41,707 nt of DNA from Methanobacterium sp. (GTDB taxonomy: Archaea > Methanobacteriota > Methanobacteria > Methanobacteriales > Methanobacteriaceae), in the NCBI GenBank assembly GCA_015661405.1, contig JACWMK010000017.1, forward strand, positions 1-41,707. The letters run 5' to 3'. Position 1 is the first letter of the stretch, and every line of letters begins with the position of its first letter. The notes under the pieces are model-generated. The model had not been told where the DNA came from, did not search any database, and was given only the letters and a program-made list of their open reading frames with translations. Position numbers and translations under genes: made by a program. Shown here piece after piece: positions 41,018 through 41,707 of the stretch.

Positions 41018-41707
41018 ACCTTCCGTTAACGTTGCTATTATAACATATAATCATGAAAATTTAATAAAGGGTTCTATTGACAGTGTACTTAACCAAAGTT
41101 ATGATAACATAACTAAAATTATCATTGCCGATGATGGATCTAGTGATAAAAATCCTGAAATAATAGAATATTATGCTTCAAATAATCCAATAATTGAACC
41201 TATTTTAGCAAAAAATAATGAAGGAATAGCTTATAATATGAACAGAGCTTTAAATCACGTTGATGGTGAATATATGTCTATACTTTCTGGGGATGATAAA
41301 ATGTTCCCATATAAAATAGAAAAACAGGTAAATTATCTGAAAAAAAACCCAGAAGTAGTTACCTGTGTACATGATATGGATGTTTTTAATTTTTCTTCAA
41401 AACAATCTTTAGGTAAATTTAGTGAAGTTATGAGTTTTAAAAAGATTATAGGTAAAGCAGGAGTTGAATCTCTTTTTGATCCTTCTATTTGTCATGCTGC
41501 TTCATCAGTTATGTATAGAACAGAAAAAATTTCTGAAATTAGTTTTGATGAACGTTTAAAATTTCGTAATGATTTCCTTTTTGACGTAGAAGTCTTGATG
41601 AAAGGTAAGCTTGGGTTTATAGATGAGATTTTGGGGCGATACAGGATACATGGTGATAATGTCACTTTAAGTGATGAAGTTAAGAAATTTGGCCTTGAAG
41701 ATTCTTT
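41010..41707 (+). CDS. Glycosyltransferase family 2, partial at right edge
   Basis: An open frame of at least 232 residues with the GT-A nucleotide-sugar fold: V-A-I-I-T-Y-N-H-E at the N-terminus, S-V-L-N-Q-S-Y, I-A-D-D-G-S-S-D (about 40-47) and the metal-binding S-G-D-D (about 92-95), followed by R-Y-R-I-H-G-D-N, common near the end of the GT2 domain. It overlaps the DegT gene by eight bases, so the two are translationally coupled. An in-frame ATG 12 bases earlier is a weaker start. It probably transfers a sugar onto a lipid carrier; the C-terminus lies beyond the window. Confidence 0.88.
   Translation, partial: MTKPSVNVAIITYNHENLIKGSIDSVLNQSYDNITKIIIADDGSSDKNPEIIEYYASNNPIIEPILAKNNEGIAYNMNRALNHVDGEYMSILSGDDKMFPYKIEKQVNYLKKNPEVVTCVHDMDVFNFSSKQSLGKFSEVMSFKKIIGKAGVESLFDPSICHAASSVMYRTEKISEISFDERLKFRNDFLFDVEVLMKGKLGFIDEILGRYRIHGDNVTLSDEVKKFGLEDS

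Overview
The window comes from a strongly A+T-rich methanogenic archaeon, most likely of the order Methanobacteriales (Methanobacterium-like). The evidence is the gene content: RadB, a TfrA/FrdA-type fumarate reductase, an archaeal class V fructose-1,6-bisphosphatase, an archaetidylinositol-phosphate-synthase-type CDP-alcohol transferase, an AksF-like dehydrogenase, an archaeal-type malate dehydrogenase, an F420-dependent FrhB-family protein and a split archaeal glutamate synthase. Start sites carry GGTGAT/GGAGG ribosome-binding sites and archaeal TATA boxes.

Layout. 1-2423 (minus): edge of a membrane protein, a PLP aminotransferase, RadB. 2741-7727 (plus): fumarate reductase flavoprotein and a short iron-sulfur subunit, a remnant of an aspartase/fumarase gene, an FMN-dependent 2-hydroxyacid dehydrogenase-family enzyme, a TetR-type regulator, and a SPASM-domain remnant. 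7786-11718: a B12-binding radical SAM protein, a Sua5/YrdC protein (minus), the CDP-alcohol transferase, DUF357, a remnant of a PhoU-like (DUF47) gene, and DUF434. 11770-16056: Fbp and AksF-like dehydrogenase (minus), a HEAT-repeat protein and malate dehydrogenase (plus).

16582-25494 is a nitrogen-assimilation island. A pdxT-led operon encodes glutamate synthase as separate glutaminase, GXGXG and FMN/ferredoxin polypeptides, plus an FrhB-family F420 flavoprotein. The FrhB-like protein has its two halves in swapped order (a circular permutation) and stands where bacteria would have the NADPH subunit GltD. Two tandem amt-glnK pairs follow, each behind a TATA box and a GGAA-N6-TTCC element that fits the operator of the archaeal nitrogen repressor NrpR.

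25902-29802 holds a small P-loop GTPase-like protein, an Fpg/Nei-family glycosylase with a broken zinc finger, a membrane protein and a helical protein of unknown function. From 30044 to the right edge lies a surface-glycan cluster: two tandem GT-C-type membrane proteins, a methyltransferase, a flippase, a decayed sugar O-methyltransferase, and a minus-strand operon (sugar ketoisomerase, ATP-grasp, HAD, epimerase) facing a DegT sugar aminotransferase and a family 2 glycosyltransferase cut by the edge.

Four gene remnants (5274, 7348, 10865, 35882) show continuing gene loss. The best candidates for something new are the circularly permuted F420 module of the glutamate synthase and the fumarate reductase whose iron-sulfur subunit lacks the HdrB-like domain. 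No tRNA, rRNA, CRISPR array or insertion sequence was seen.
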